This document shows positions 7,772 through 16,170 of a stretch of DNA of 64,000 nt, one piece after another. The position numbers and the translations under genes are program-made. The DNA is from Bacillota bacterium (lineage in GTDB: Bacteria > Bacillota > UBA4882 > UBA8346). The notes beneath the pieces were generated by a model that was not told the DNA's origin, made no database searches, and saw only the letters and a program-made list of their open reading frames with translations. Where the stretch lies: NCBI GenBank assembly GCA_023394955.1, contig JAEWZY010000004.1:62001-126000 (forward strand), read 5' to 3'. How positions within the stretch are numbered: position 1 is the stretch's first letter; every line of letters starts with the position of its first letter.

Positions 7772-9028
7772 TTAGAACAGATCCTTTACGGATTTCTCCA
7801 AAGCTTCTAAAAAATTGGACACATCCGATATGTTGTTATAACACCCAAAACTGACTCTAACCATACCCGGTAAATCACCCTCATTACTAACTGGGGATGA
7901 CCCGGGACTTAGTCCCAACAAATGTTTGACATAATTCCGGGCGCAAAAGCAACCGGTCCTTACGCCGATTCCATATTCAGCTAAGGCTTCGGCCACTGCT
8001 TGGTGATGGGCGCCTGCCACATTAAAACTAATTACGCCGACGCGCTGGGTTAAGGTTTCATTGTAAATAGTTATGCCCGGTATTTTTTTGAGTCCGAGCA
8101 AGCCGGCTTCAAGTAATTGTTGTTCATGGTCGATTAGTTTTTTCCAACCGATCTTGTTAAAGACCTTACAAGACTCGGCAATTGCCAATGCGCCAAAGAC
8201 ATTGGGAGAACCCGCTTCTTCCACATCGGGCGGATCAACCCAGTATATGGTTTCGGAGTCAATGGTTTTGACCGTTCCCCCACCGACTTGGCTGGGCGGC
8301 CCTTGACTAAAAAGCCATTTCGGACCGATTAACACTCCGGAGCCAAAAGGCGCATACATTTTATGGCCTGAAAATGCCAGAAAGTCTATATGGCGAGGGT
8401 CGGCGGCGGAGTGAACACAGAGGGGGCGGTGTGGCGCCAATTGAGCGGCGTCTACTAAAATCCGAGCCCCGGCTAAGTGCGCCATTTCAGCTAAGGTGTA
8501 AATCGGCGGTAGATAACCGGTGACATTAGAAGCCCCAGTCACCGCCAAGAGTTTAACATTACCCCGGTTGTGCTTTAAAACCATTTCTAATTGTTCCAGA
8601 TCAAGCCGGTCCCCTCTGAGCTCAATGATAAAGTGTTTACAATTAACCCAGGGCAATTCGTTGGAGTGATGCTCGAGGCGGGTAAAGATCACTAATTCAC
8701 CAGGTAGATAGGGGAGGTAATGACGGACTTTGTTAAGGGAATCAGTGGTGTTTTTAGTAAAGATCACAACATCGTGACTGGGGTCGGCTTGAACAAAATC
8801 GGAGACTATTTTTCGGCTTTCCTCGTATCTTGAGGTCATATATTGCGACTTATAACCGGCTCCCCGGTGAATGCTGGAATACCATAAACCTTCTTTCATG
8901 ATGAGCCCCACCACATCTTTGAAAGGAGGCGTACTAGCCGCGTTATCCAAATTGAGGTAACGCTTTAGTCCATATTTAGTAGGGACCTTTTGATCAAAAC
9001 CATAAATTAAACTGCCAAAGTCAGCCAT
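7772..9028 (-). CDS. Class-V aminotransferase / cysteine desulfurase-like (SufS-CsdA type)
   Basis: A 418-residue PLP enzyme. Seen: LDNAAST near residue 27, EHHSNELPW at 119-127 (His stacked on PLP in this fold), LVDAAQ at 191-196, the Schiff-base lysine K223 in FSGHKMYAP, and a C-terminal VRTGCFC with C360 and C362 in the region of the active-site cysteine of desulfurases. Cysteine or selenocysteine desulfurase activity is likely, but no sufU, sufB or iscU scaffold is nearby and catalysis is unproven. It may be co-transcribed with the AbrB-like gene upstream. Confidence 0.8.
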   Translation of the reverse strand: MADFGSLIYGFDQKVPTKYGLKRYLNLDNAASTPPFKDVVGLIMKEGLWYSSIHRGAGYKSQYMTSRYEESRKIVSDFVQADPSHDVVIFTKNTTDSLNKVRHYLPYLPGELVIFTRLEHHSNELPWVNCKHFIIELRGDRLDLEQLEMVLKHNRGNVKLLAVTGASNVTGYLPPIYTLAEMAHLAGARILVDAAQLAPHRPLCVHSAADPRHIDFLAFSGHKMYAPFGSGVLIGPKWLFSQGPPSQVGGGTVKTIDSETIYWVDPPDVEEAGSPNVFGALAIAESCKVFNKIGWKKLIDHEQQLLEAGLLGLKKIPGITIYNETLTQRVGVISFNVAGAHHQAVAEALAEYGIGVRTGCFCARNYVKHLLGLSPGSSPVSNEGDLPGMVRVSFGCYNNISDVSNFLEALEKSVKDLF

Positions 9029-9104
9029 GCGAAAGGCACCTCGCTTTATAATATGAAGTGAAGCGCCAATCAGTGAACCATAAGCAGTTAAGAAAGAATT
9101 GTCA

Positions 9105-9299
9105 TTATTTTAATGCGGTAATAGTCTCATTTAAAGTCTTAGCTTGATCAAAGCTGGAAAAGGGTAGATATTCCATTATTAAACGGCCGTTTTCAGTTCG
9201 GACCGTAAAATGAGCCCCGGGTTTTAATTCAAAATGGTTTACTACGGTTTCCGGCAAAGTAAGTTGGCGGTTCTCATTCATTTCCACGATGTATTCCAG
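9105..9299 (-). CDS. SpoVT/AbrB-like small DNA-binding protein, probable CTG start
   Basis: Swapped-hairpin AbrB/MazE-type fold: the N-terminus reads EYIVEMNENRQLTLPETV, then LKPGAHFTVRTENGRLIMEYL, the usual two halves. The first standard start is GTG 9287, but that removes part of the first beta strand and lies 21 bases from the AAAGGAG (9315-9309). CTG 9299 is 9 bases from that site and restores the strand; an in-frame stop sits just upstream. This gives 64 residues. Antitoxin or transition-state regulator are both possible. No toxin gene is adjacent. Confidence 0.65.
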   Translation of the reverse strand: MEYIVEMNENRQLTLPETVVNHFELKPGAHFTVRTENGRLIMEYLPFSSFDQAKTLNETITALK

Positions 9300-9522
9300 G
9301 TTTTCTCACTCCTTTACTCCGATAGTATCCTCAAAAAAGGAGATTATCTTTCAAGTAAAATAAGATCAATTTGGTTTTTTTCTGAAAGGAAAGAAAAGTT
9401 AATTTAAAAACCTATATTGGAACTGTTGGTAGGAACAATGAAAAATTCCATACTTTTTGTGGTTTTATCCACATAGAGCTGGGCAAATTAGTTTTAGGTT
9501 AAAATGAAAGGAGGGAAAATTG

Positions 9523-9861
9523 ATGGGTACCGGACAAAGAAGTAATTCTTACGTTGTTAAACAGGCAGCTCAGGCTCTTAACAACATGAAGTATGAAATA
9601 GCTAAGGATTTAACCTCAGCTCAAATAATCGACACTTCCCCGATTGTTGGTGACTACTGGGGCTATATGACTTCCAAAGACTGCGGTCACGTCGGTGGGC
9701 AAATGGTTAAAAACATGATTCAAGCTGCTGAACAGTCCTTGTCCCAACAAGCGGTAGCCGGTGTTCAAACAGGCTTCAACGCCGGACTTGGTTATCAGAA
9801 AGCCAATGATACCGTTCAAAGCGCAAATTTGAATCTTAACAGCTTAGACCAGAGGTATTAG
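9523..9861 (+). CDS. Small acid-soluble spore protein, alpha/beta type
   Basis: Coats and protects DNA in dormant spores. The 112-residue product has the alpha/beta SASP pattern: A-x2-AL-x2-MKYEIA (residues 16-27), then GYMTSKDCGHVGGQMVKNMI (47-66). MKYEIA contains the region cut by the germination protease. It is longer than the usual 60-75 residues, with a Gln/Asn-rich tail, and carries Trp46 and Cys54, residues that Bacillus SASPs generally lack. ATG 9523 has GGAGGG upstream and is preferred over the TTG one codon earlier. It shows the organism forms spores. Confidence 0.88.
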   Translation: MGTGQRSNSYVVKQAAQALNNMKYEIAKDLTSAQIIDTSPIVGDYWGYMTSKDCGHVGGQMVKNMIQAAEQSLSQQAVAGVQTGFNAGLGYQKANDTVQSANLNLNSLDQRY

Positions 9862-9869
9862 TACTTATG

Positions 9870-9899
9870 GGGCGAGTTATCTCGCCCTTTCTTTTTTTT
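9870..9899 (+). terminator. Intrinsic terminator of the spore protein gene
   Basis: GGGCGAG (9870-9876), TTAT loop, CTCGCCC (9881-9887), then a T-rich tract to 9899. Confidence 0.9.
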
Positions 9900-9970
9900 A
9901 AAAATATAGGCCTCCCTAGGCAGGAGTTTATTTTCAAGATAGCGAAAATAGCCACATTATGACACTAACA

Positions 9971-10017
9971 AGTTATACTACAGTAACCTCTTTAATGCTA
10001 TGCTCGGTAGTATAACT
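9971..10017. repeat. 11-bp inverted repeat upstream of mtnP
   Basis: AGTTATACTAC (9971-9981) and GTAGTATAACT (10007-10017) are perfect complements 25 bases apart, ending 38 bases before the mtnP start. It could be an operator pair or an RNA hairpin in the leader. It does not match the purine or preQ1 riboswitch cores. Confidence 0.6.
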
Positions 10018-10055
10018 GTTTGTTTGGATTGAGAGTTTAGATAGGGAGGTTTATT

Positions 10056-10859
10056 ATGAAAACAGCGGAAATTGGAATTTTTGGCGGTTCAGGGTTTTAT
10101 TCTTTATTGGAAAATGTCCAAGAAGTAGCGGTGGAGACACCCTACGGAGCGCCCAGCGATAGAGTCGCCTTAGCCGAGATCGCTGGGAAACGGGTGGCTT
10201 TTTTACCGAGACACGGAAAGCAGCACCAATATCCGCCGCATCTCATTAATTACCGAGCTAATCTCTGGGCGATGAGAAGCTTGGGAGTAAAACAAATAAT
10301 CGGCCCTTGCGCGGCCGGAAGCTTACAAGCAAATGTTAAGCCCGGTGAATTTGTAGTAATCAACCAATTTGTGAACCGGACTTGGGGGCGGGAGGATACT
10401 TTTTTTGAAGGCCCCATTACCAAACATCTGCCTGCTGCTGAACCTTATTGCGCCCAGATGCGTAAGGTAGCCATCATCAGCGCTAAGCAGTTGGGAATCA
10501 CCGTTCATGAAACCGGAACAGTAGTAGTGATTCAAGGGCCTCGTTTTTCAACCAAGTCTGAGAGTAGGGAGTTTAGTAAAAATGGTTGGGAAGTAATTAA
10601 TATGACCCAATATCCCGAGGGCTGGCTAGCGCGGGAACTGGGGATCTGCTATGTAAATATCGCTTTAATCACCGACTATGATGTGGGGCTAGAGGATAAT
10701 CCTGAGATTCGACCGGTGACCCACGAGGAGGTCCTCAAGGTATTCGAGACAAATAATGATAAATTGCGTAACCTTTTGTTCAAAATGATTGAAAACCTAG
10801 TGGATGAATCGGGATGTTCTTGCAAAGAACATTTGAAGAAAGACTTCCAGGATGGCTGA
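10056..10859 (+). CDS. mtnP: S-methyl-5'-thioadenosine phosphorylase family (MTAP)
   Basis: A 267-residue PNP/MTAP-family phosphorylase that splits methylthioadenosine, the by-product of polyamine and quorum-signal synthesis, with phosphate. Seen: GIFGGSGFY at the N-terminus (phosphate loop), FLPRHG near residue 50, GPCAAGSL near 90, VVIQGPRFSTKSE (about 155-167) and INMTQYPE. The family also contains 6-oxopurine and methylthioinosine phosphorylases, and sequence alone does not fully separate them. AGGGAGG precedes the ATG. It overlaps the next gene by 8 bases. Confidence 0.88.
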   Translation: MKTAEIGIFGGSGFYSLLENVQEVAVETPYGAPSDRVALAEIAGKRVAFLPRHGKQHQYPPHLINYRANLWAMRSLGVKQIIGPCAAGSLQANVKPGEFVVINQFVNRTWGREDTFFEGPITKHLPAAEPYCAQMRKVAIISAKQLGITVHETGTVVVIQGPRFSTKSESREFSKNGWEVINMTQYPEGWLARELGICYVNIALITDYDVGLEDNPEIRPVTHEEVLKVFETNNDKLRNLLFKMIENLVDESGCSCKEHLKKDFQDG

Positions 10860-11319
10860 GCATTTAATCGATGGACTTAAGGTGCTGACAGCTTCGATAT
10901 TGCCTTATTTGGAATTGCGCGGAGCGATTCCTTTGGCGTGGCAGTTGGGATTTGACCCTTTAGAAGCATATATTTTAGCGGTGATCGGCAATATGATTCC
11001 AGTAATTCCGATCATAATATCAATTGAACCGGTATTAAAAGCGTTTTGTAAAATCCCCATGTTTAAAAATTTATGTGAATGGGTTCTCGTCCGTAGCCGG
11101 CGTAAGGCCCCTCAAATCCAAAAGTACGGCTTCTGGGGACTTGCTATTTTTGTAGCCATTCCTCTGCCAATGACCGGGGCTTGGTCCGGGGCGACAATCG
11201 CTTTTGTTTTAGGAATGCGCAAAAGAGTCGCCTTCCTATCTATTTTTATAGGAGTTTTGGCGGCAGGATTAATTGTGACAGGTTTAACTTACGGTTTGGC
11301 GTATTTATTCGGCGAGTAA
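10852..11319 (+). CDS. COG2426 small multidrug-export-type membrane protein
   Basis: A 155-residue protein with about four hydrophobic segments. It begins with ILPYLELRGAIPLAWQLG, the hallmark of the COG2426 (Sm_multidrug_export) family, with a second conserved stretch AIPLPMTGAWSGATIAF near residues 102-118. Despite the family name, transport activity is poorly documented. Its start overlaps the end of mtnP by 8 bases, so translation is coupled. Confidence 0.8.
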   Translation: MAEHLIDGLKVLTASILPYLELRGAIPLAWQLGFDPLEAYILAVIGNMIPVIPIIISIEPVLKAFCKIPMFKNLCEWVLVRSRRKAPQIQKYGFWGLAIFVAIPLPMTGAWSGATIAFVLGMRKRVAFLSIFIGVLAAGLIVTGLTYGLAYLFGE

Positions 11320-11735
11320 TTGGTATATAAGACGTATCGGCGATAGCGTTTCCTAATTATTTGGAGATTAGTCTTTGTCTGAACGGAGAAGTCTCGGAGA
11401 TAACGACGGAGAATATTTTGTTTGCTCCGTCTTAAATTTGAAACTTACTCTTCGTTTAGTAGATAGTCGTCCACGCTATTATCCGGCATTTTGCCGGTTT
11501 TTTAATATGGCTTTTAAGAGGGCTCAATTAATTTATTTTTAAAATTTGAGAAAGAACTTTAATAAATCCTTAAAAACAAGTAATATAAAGAAGAAGCCAG
11601 TGGGAACTAAAATGGGAAGGCCCCGTCAGGCCCTTCCAAGTATTCCCGGTTATTGGATGCGAAAATGTTTCATATGTTGGAAAAGTGTTTTCAAATATAT
11701 GTTTCGTATCCAAAAACAGAGACCGCGGGAGCAAA
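11320..11735. other. Intergenic region with structured 3' segment, no gene seen
   Basis: Between the COG2426 gene and radA. It holds a hairpin GACGGAG (11405-11411) / CTCCGTC (11425-11431) and then the intrinsic terminator at 11483-11503, so the transcript of the upstream gene would have a structured 160-180-base 3' tail. A small RNA is possible but no known family was recognised. A 65-codon TTG frame in the second half has no ribosome binding site and was not accepted. Confidence 0.5.
11483..11503 (+). terminator. Intrinsic terminator upstream of radA
   Basis: CCGGCA (11483-11488), TTT loop, TGCCGG (11492-11497), then six Ts. Confidence 0.88.
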
Positions 11736-13109
11736 ATGAGTAAGAAAAATAAAACCGTCTATTATTGTGAAAACTGCGGCCATCAAGAAACTAAATGGGT
11801 AGGCCGCTGTCCGGCCTGTAAAGAATGGGGGACACTCCTGGAAGAATCAGTAGAAGATATAGTTGAGGAGTTGTCAAACTTAAGCAGCTTTCAAACTCCC
11901 CAGATTCTCAATCAGGTTAAAACCGGCGAATCGATCCGTCTTACTACCGGTATTGGAGAGTTGGACCGCTTATTAGGAGGCGGTTTGGTAACCGGATCGG
12001 TTCTGTTATTGGTGGGGGATCCGGGTATCGGCAAGAGTACCCTTAGTCTGATTGTAGCTGGTAATGCCGCTCGGGAAGGGGCCGTCCTTTACGTATCCGG
12101 AGAGGAATCCTCCGAACAAACCAAGATCCGGGCGGACCGCATAGGATTTTTTCCTGATGGTTTATACGTAGTATCCGAAACTAACTTAGAATTGGTCCAT
12201 AAGCATTTTACAGTTTTAAAGCCAAGACTGATTATTATTGATTCCATTCAATCTTCATTTTTAAGCAAACTACGCTCTACTCCCGGATCGCCTTCGCAGA
12301 TCAAGGAATGCGCTTTATTTTTAATTAAAATCGCTAAACAGGAAAATGTCCCGATTATCTTAATTGGGCAAGTCACCAAGGAATCGGAATTAGCCGGCCC
12401 CCGGGTTTTGGAACATTTAGTTGATACCGTCGTTTATCTTGAAGGGAACAGGACCCAGAGTTTGAGAGTGGCCCGAGCTGTCAAGAATAGATTTGGGCCT
12501 ACCGAAGAAGTAGCTTTATTCGAAATGACCGGCGCCGGTTTGATGGAAGTGGCTAATCCTTCCGAGTATTTATTGGAGAGTAGAAATGAGACTATGCCCG
12601 GTTCGGTCATTGTAGCCAGCGCCAGAGGAAGCAGACCGGTTTTTACTGAGATTCAAGCTCTGGTTACTGAAGCGCCCGACGGGATTCCGCCGCGGCAAAT
12701 CGCTGTCGGTGTAGATCGGAACCGGCTCTTGCTGGTGACGGCGGTAATTCAACGTTGGTTAGGGGAGCGGTTGACCAATAAAAATATTTTTGTTTCCATC
12801 GCCGGCGGTATCGAATCAGGAGATCCAGCCCTCGATTTGGGAATCGCCGCTTCGATTATTTCATCGATTAAAGGTGTAACTTTTAGTTCTAAATTGTTTT
12901 GGATCGGCGAATTGACCCTTTCCGGAGAAATCCGCCCGGTTCCGGGGATGGAAAGACTGGTTAGTGAAGGCAGTAGGCTTGGTTTTGAACAATGCGTTTT
13001 AGCCAAACGTTTTAAGCCGAAACAGTCTTCGCTGAAAGTATATGGACTGGAGCATTTACGAACTTTACCGGCTATAGCGCCGGAAATTAGCCGTAAAGAT
13101 CCGGGTTGA
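11736..13109 (+). CDS. radA: DNA repair protein RadA (Sms)
   Basis: A 457-residue branch-migration helicase of recombination. Domains in order: zinc finger with C11-x2-C14 and C25-x2-C28; RecA-like ATPase with Walker A GDPGIGKST (K100); the RadA-specific KNRFG motif at 250-254; and a C-terminal Lon-protease-like domain. ATG 11736 gives the canonical MSKKNKTVYYCENCG start and has GGGAG upstream; the longer frame adds unrelated residues. disA follows after 19 bases, an order conserved in Firmicutes. Confidence 0.95.
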   Translation: MSKKNKTVYYCENCGHQETKWVGRCPACKEWGTLLEESVEDIVEELSNLSSFQTPQILNQVKTGESIRLTTGIGELDRLLGGGLVTGSVLLLVGDPGIGKSTLSLIVAGNAAREGAVLYVSGEESSEQTKIRADRIGFFPDGLYVVSETNLELVHKHFTVLKPRLIIIDSIQSSFLSKLRSTPGSPSQIKECALFLIKIAKQENVPIILIGQVTKESELAGPRVLEHLVDTVVYLEGNRTQSLRVARAVKNRFGPTEEVALFEMTGAGLMEVANPSEYLLESRNETMPGSVIVASARGSRPVFTEIQALVTEAPDGIPPRQIAVGVDRNRLLLVTAVIQRWLGERLTNKNIFVSIAGGIESGDPALDLGIAASIISSIKGVTFSSKLFWIGELTLSGEIRPVPGMERLVSEGSRLGFEQCVLAKRFKPKQSSLKVYGLEHLRTLPAIAPEISRKDPG

Positions 13110-13128
13110 TTAACGGAGGTTCGAATCG

Positions 13129-14217
13129 ATGGGTGATCGAGAACAAAAGCAAGAGGACCTGTTTAAAATCTTAAAGATAGTAGCTCCGGGGACCACTCTT
13201 TATGAGGGCTTGGAGAATATTCTCAGGGCTAAAACAGGGGCTTTAATTGTTGTTTCCGACTCCGAGAATATCATGAAATTGGTCGGAGGAGGATTTAGAA
13301 CCAACACCGACCTAGAACCATCCAGCCTTTATGAGCTGGCTAAAATGGATGGAGCAATCGTAATTTCAACCGACGCCAAAAAAATAGTAGTGGCGAACGC
13401 TCATTTAACGCCCGATCATCTTATTCCGACTTCGGAAACTGGCACTAGGCACCGGACCGCTGAAAGGATGGCGATTCAAACCGGAGAATTGCTGATTGCC
13501 ATCTCTCAAAGGCGGAATGTGATCACCCTTTATAAAGGAAACCTGCGTTATGTGATTCGGGAAGTTGGAGCAGTATTGGCTAAGGCAAATCAAGCCTTAC
13601 AAACTTTGCAGAAGTATAAAAGCGTGTTAGAGCAAGCATTATTGAATCTATCGGCCTTGGAATTTGAAAATTTAGTTACTCTTTCCGATGTAGCTACAGT
13701 AGTGCAAAGGGAGGAGATGGTCAGCAGGATTGCGGCGGAGATTAGGCAATACATTTGTGAGCTAGGCACCGAGGGCCGGTTAGTAAGTATGCAGTTGGAA
13801 GAGTTAATGGTCAACATCGAGGATGACGGATTATTAGTTTTGAGGGACTATGTTGCCGGCCACTCAGATATGGTAATGGATATTAAAGAGACCTTATCGA
13901 TCTGGGATGATGACGAACTTTTGGATTTAAGCGCCCTAATTCGGTTACTAGGCTATCCAAATGGAACAACGTCGGATCTATCAGTTTCCGCGCGAGGTTT
14001 TCGATTGCTAAACAAGATTCCGCGTTTACCTTTTCCAGTTGTTGAAAACTTGGTTGAAACCTTTGGTGAGCTCCCAAAGATCCTGGAGGCTTCAACCGAA
14101 GAACTGGATGATGTGGAAGGCATTGGCGAAGTGCGCGCTAGGACGATCAAAGATGGCTTGAGAAGGCTTCGGGAACAGATTTTACTTGACCGGCATTACT
14201 TTAACCGGTCAATTTAG
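13129..14217 (+). CDS. disA: DNA integrity scanning protein DisA, diadenylate cyclase
   Basis: Makes c-di-AMP from two ATP and scans DNA for lesions; in Bacillus it delays sporulation when DNA is damaged. Seen in the 362 residues: the DAC domain with D74-G75-A76 and R107-H108-R109-T110, a helical linker, and a C-terminal helix-hairpin-helix region (about 310-350, EELDDVEGIGEVRARTI). It lies directly after radA, whose product is known in Bacillus to restrain DisA, and starts 19 bases after it with GGAGG. Confidence 0.96.
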   Translation: MGDREQKQEDLFKILKIVAPGTTLYEGLENILRAKTGALIVVSDSENIMKLVGGGFRTNTDLEPSSLYELAKMDGAIVISTDAKKIVVANAHLTPDHLIPTSETGTRHRTAERMAIQTGELLIAISQRRNVITLYKGNLRYVIREVGAVLAKANQALQTLQKYKSVLEQALLNLSALEFENLVTLSDVATVVQREEMVSRIAAEIRQYICELGTEGRLVSMQLEELMVNIEDDGLLVLRDYVAGHSDMVMDIKETLSIWDDDELLDLSALIRLLGYPNGTTSDLSVSARGFRLLNKIPRLPFPVVENLVETFGELPKILEASTEELDDVEGIGEVRARTIKDGLRRLREQILLDRHYFNRSI

Positions 14218-14235
14218 ATAATGTGTAAAAAACCG

Positions 14236-14264
14236 TTGACAAAGATAATAAAAACTGTTAAAAT
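14236..14264 (+). promoter_or_regulatory. Upstream tandem promoter of carD
   Basis: TTGACA (14236-14241), 17 bases, TAAAAT (14259-14264). Confidence 0.6.
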
Positions 14265-14271
14265 ATTTAAC

Positions 14272-14300
14272 TTGACTTAATTTAATCCTCGTTATATAAT
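14272..14300 (+). promoter_or_regulatory. Downstream tandem promoter of carD
   Basis: TTGACT (14272-14277), 17 bases, TATAAT (14295-14300). It is spaced 36 bases from the first promoter, so carD has two closely placed sigma-A promoters of its own. Confidence 0.7.
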
Positions 14301-14330
14301 ATTAGTGTGATTAGGAGGACTGAGGATTAA

Positions 14331-14807
14331 ATGTTTAACATCGGCGACAAAGTGGTTTACCCGATGCATGGCGCAGGGATAATTGAGGGGATAGAAGAGA
14401 AAGAAATCTCCGGCGAAAAACTCAACTACTATGTGATTAAACTTCCAATGGGCGAAATGAAAGCCATGATACCCATGCATAAAGTGGATGAAGTTGGATT
14501 GCGCCAGATCATTGACGAACAGGAAATTTTGAAAGTTTTTGATGTCTTAAAGCATGAAACATCAAGTATGCCTATGAATTGGAATCACCGTTATCGGATT
14601 AATCTCGAGAAAATAAAGAGCGGCAGTATTTTTGAAGTGGCTGAAGTAGTCAGAAATTTAGCGAGCCGCGATCGGCAAAAAGGGCTTTCCACCGGTGAAA
14701 AAAAGATGTTGGAAAATGCGAGACGTATTTTATTAAGCGAATTGGTGTTGGCTAAAAATGTTGCTGAAAATCAAATGGAAGAAATCCTAGATGGTTATTT
14801 GAGTTAG
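14331..14807 (+). CDS. CarD/CdnL family RNA polymerase-binding regulator
   Basis: A 158-residue protein with the N-terminal Tudor-like RNA-polymerase-interacting domain (MFNIGDKVVYPMHGAGIIEG, then MIPMHKVDEVGLR) and a helical C-terminal DNA-binding domain (WNHRYRINLEKIKSGSIFEV onward). CarD proteins stabilise open promoter complexes, often at rRNA promoters. Two tandem promoters and its own terminator make it a single-gene unit inside the radA-disA-ispDF block. Confidence 0.92.
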   Translation: MFNIGDKVVYPMHGAGIIEGIEEKEISGEKLNYYVIKLPMGEMKAMIPMHKVDEVGLRQIIDEQEILKVFDVLKHETSSMPMNWNHRYRINLEKIKSGSIFEVAEVVRNLASRDRQKGLSTGEKKMLENARRILLSELVLAKNVAENQMEEILDGYLS

Positions 14808-14860
14808 GTTATATTAAGCAGCGCCTCACCGGTTATCACGTTATTTTTTAAATGTAGATA

Positions 14861-14890
14861 AAAAGCTCGGTATTTTTACCGGGCTTTTTT
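14861..14890 (+). terminator. Intrinsic terminator of carD
   Basis: AAAAGCTCGGTA pairs with TACCGGGCTTTT (one G-T pair) around a short T loop, followed by a run of Ts. Confidence 0.88.
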
Positions 14891-15009
14891 ATTTGGCTTT
14901 TTAAGATTGATTTTACCTTGGTAAGCTAATTTAAGATCACTTTATGTGGATAAATTTAGAAAAAAGGTCAATACTAACACTAGTTTTTGAGGAAAGGGTG
15001 GGTTGAATT

Positions 15010-16068
15010 TTGCGCCGAAAAGGAAGTATCTTGGCCTTGATTAGCTGGGGCGCATTTGCCTTAACTGTAACTTGGCTTTTTAAACCGGCGGTTATAACCG
15101 GGTATTATTGGTTAATCATTGCTATTTTCGGAATGATCAGCGGCCGTCTATGCTCTAATTACGGGATTTCGTTATTAATCATGCGTCTGAATAAGATCAG
15201 TAGTCAGGATTTTCTGATTAAGACCGCCGCTTTTTTAATCGGGCTATTTGTAGCCGCTATCTTAATAATTGTATCCGGCCCGGTTATGGCGCTCCTTGAC
15301 GACCTGCGTCGAACCGTTTTTATCCTGCTATTGCTGGTAACCTGTTCCGGCTTTTTTATGTTTTTGATTTCAATTAAAACCAAAGAGTTGGCGGATTTAT
15401 TATTCTATTCCAGTCCCTGCACGGAACAAAAAATTAGTTCCGGAAAAGATTTATTGAAGATTCTTGATACCAGCTCAATTATTGACGGACGGATAGCTGA
15501 TCTTTGTAAAACCGGCTTTTTAGAAGGAGTCTTGATCATCCCGAACTTCGTTTTGAATGAACTCCAAAAAATCGCGGACTCTTCGGATCCATTACGCCGT
15601 AACCGGGGACGCCGTGGTTTAGACATCTTAAATAAAATTCAGAAAGAGAACCAGGTCGCGGTCAGGATTTTTGACATGGACTATGAGGACCTAACCGAAG
15701 TTGACACTAAGTTGCTCCGTCTAGCCAGAGAACTGGAAGCAAAAGTTGTGACCAATGATTTTAATTTAAACAAAGTCGCCGAACTATACGGAGTAGAAGT
15801 CTTAAACATTAATGACCTTTCCAACGCGATCAAGCCGGTGGTCTTGCCAGGAGAAGAAATGGTAGTTCATGTATTGCGGGACGGAAAGGAATATGGACAA
15901 GGAATCGGGTATTTGGAGGATGGAACCATGATTGTAGTGGAGGGAGGCAAAAATTACATCGGCTTAAATATTGAAATTTTAGTAACCAGCGTCCTCCAGA
16001 CTTCGGCAGGAAGAATGATCTTCGCCAAACCAAAGGATTACATAGTCTCCAAGGCAACTTCTTTATAA
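15010..16068 (+). CDS. PIN/TRAM-domain membrane protein, YacL-like
   Basis: A 352-residue protein: four hydrophobic segments in the first ~130 residues, then a PIN nuclease-type domain (KILDTSSIIDGRIADL near 149-164, with acidic positions continuing to VVTNDFNLNKVA) and a C-terminal TRAM domain. This is the architecture of Bacillus YacL, whose gene likewise sits between disA and ispD. The role is unproven; PIN domains are often RNases. The start is TTG 15010 with a weak GAAAGGGTG upstream, so the exact start is less certain. Confidence 0.85.
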   Translation: MRRKGSILALISWGAFALTVTWLFKPAVITGYYWLIIAIFGMISGRLCSNYGISLLIMRLNKISSQDFLIKTAAFLIGLFVAAILIIVSGPVMALLDDLRRTVFILLLLVTCSGFFMFLISIKTKELADLLFYSSPCTEQKISSGKDLLKILDTSSIIDGRIADLCKTGFLEGVLIIPNFVLNELQKIADSSDPLRRNRGRRGLDILNKIQKENQVAVRIFDMDYEDLTEVDTKLLRLARELEAKVVTNDFNLNKVAELYGVEVLNINDLSNAIKPVVLPGEEMVVHVLRDGKEYGQGIGYLEDGTMIVVEGGKNYIGLNIEILVTSVLQTSAGRMIFAKPKDYIVSKATSL

Positions 16069-16114
16069 GAGAAAATTTAAGGAAAAAGAGATTGCTTTAG
16101 CTGAGCCGAATTTC

Positions 16115-16158
16115 GAAAGAAGCATCGGGGCGCCGTAAAAAGCGTTCTTTCTTTTTTT
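16115..16158 (+). terminator. Possible terminator after the PIN/TRAM gene
   Basis: GAAAGAA (16115-16121) pairs with TTCTTTC (16145-16151), followed by seven Ts. The loop is long and GC-rich. Confidence 0.5.
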
Positions 16159-16170
16159 AAGGAGGAAAAT

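Noticed and set aside
9421..9522. Sigma-G promoter of the spore protein gene
   Set aside because: CATACTT at 9449-9455 resembles a -10 box, but no fitting -35 was found at the right distance.
9900..10055. Purine or preQ1 riboswitch upstream of mtnP
   Set aside because: The inverted repeat is long and simple; the conserved cores of these riboswitches are not seen.
11546..11743. 65-codon plus-strand frame before radA
   Set aside because: TTG start without ribosome binding site, low-complexity basic product, runs over the radA start region; the stretch looks like an intergenic spacer.
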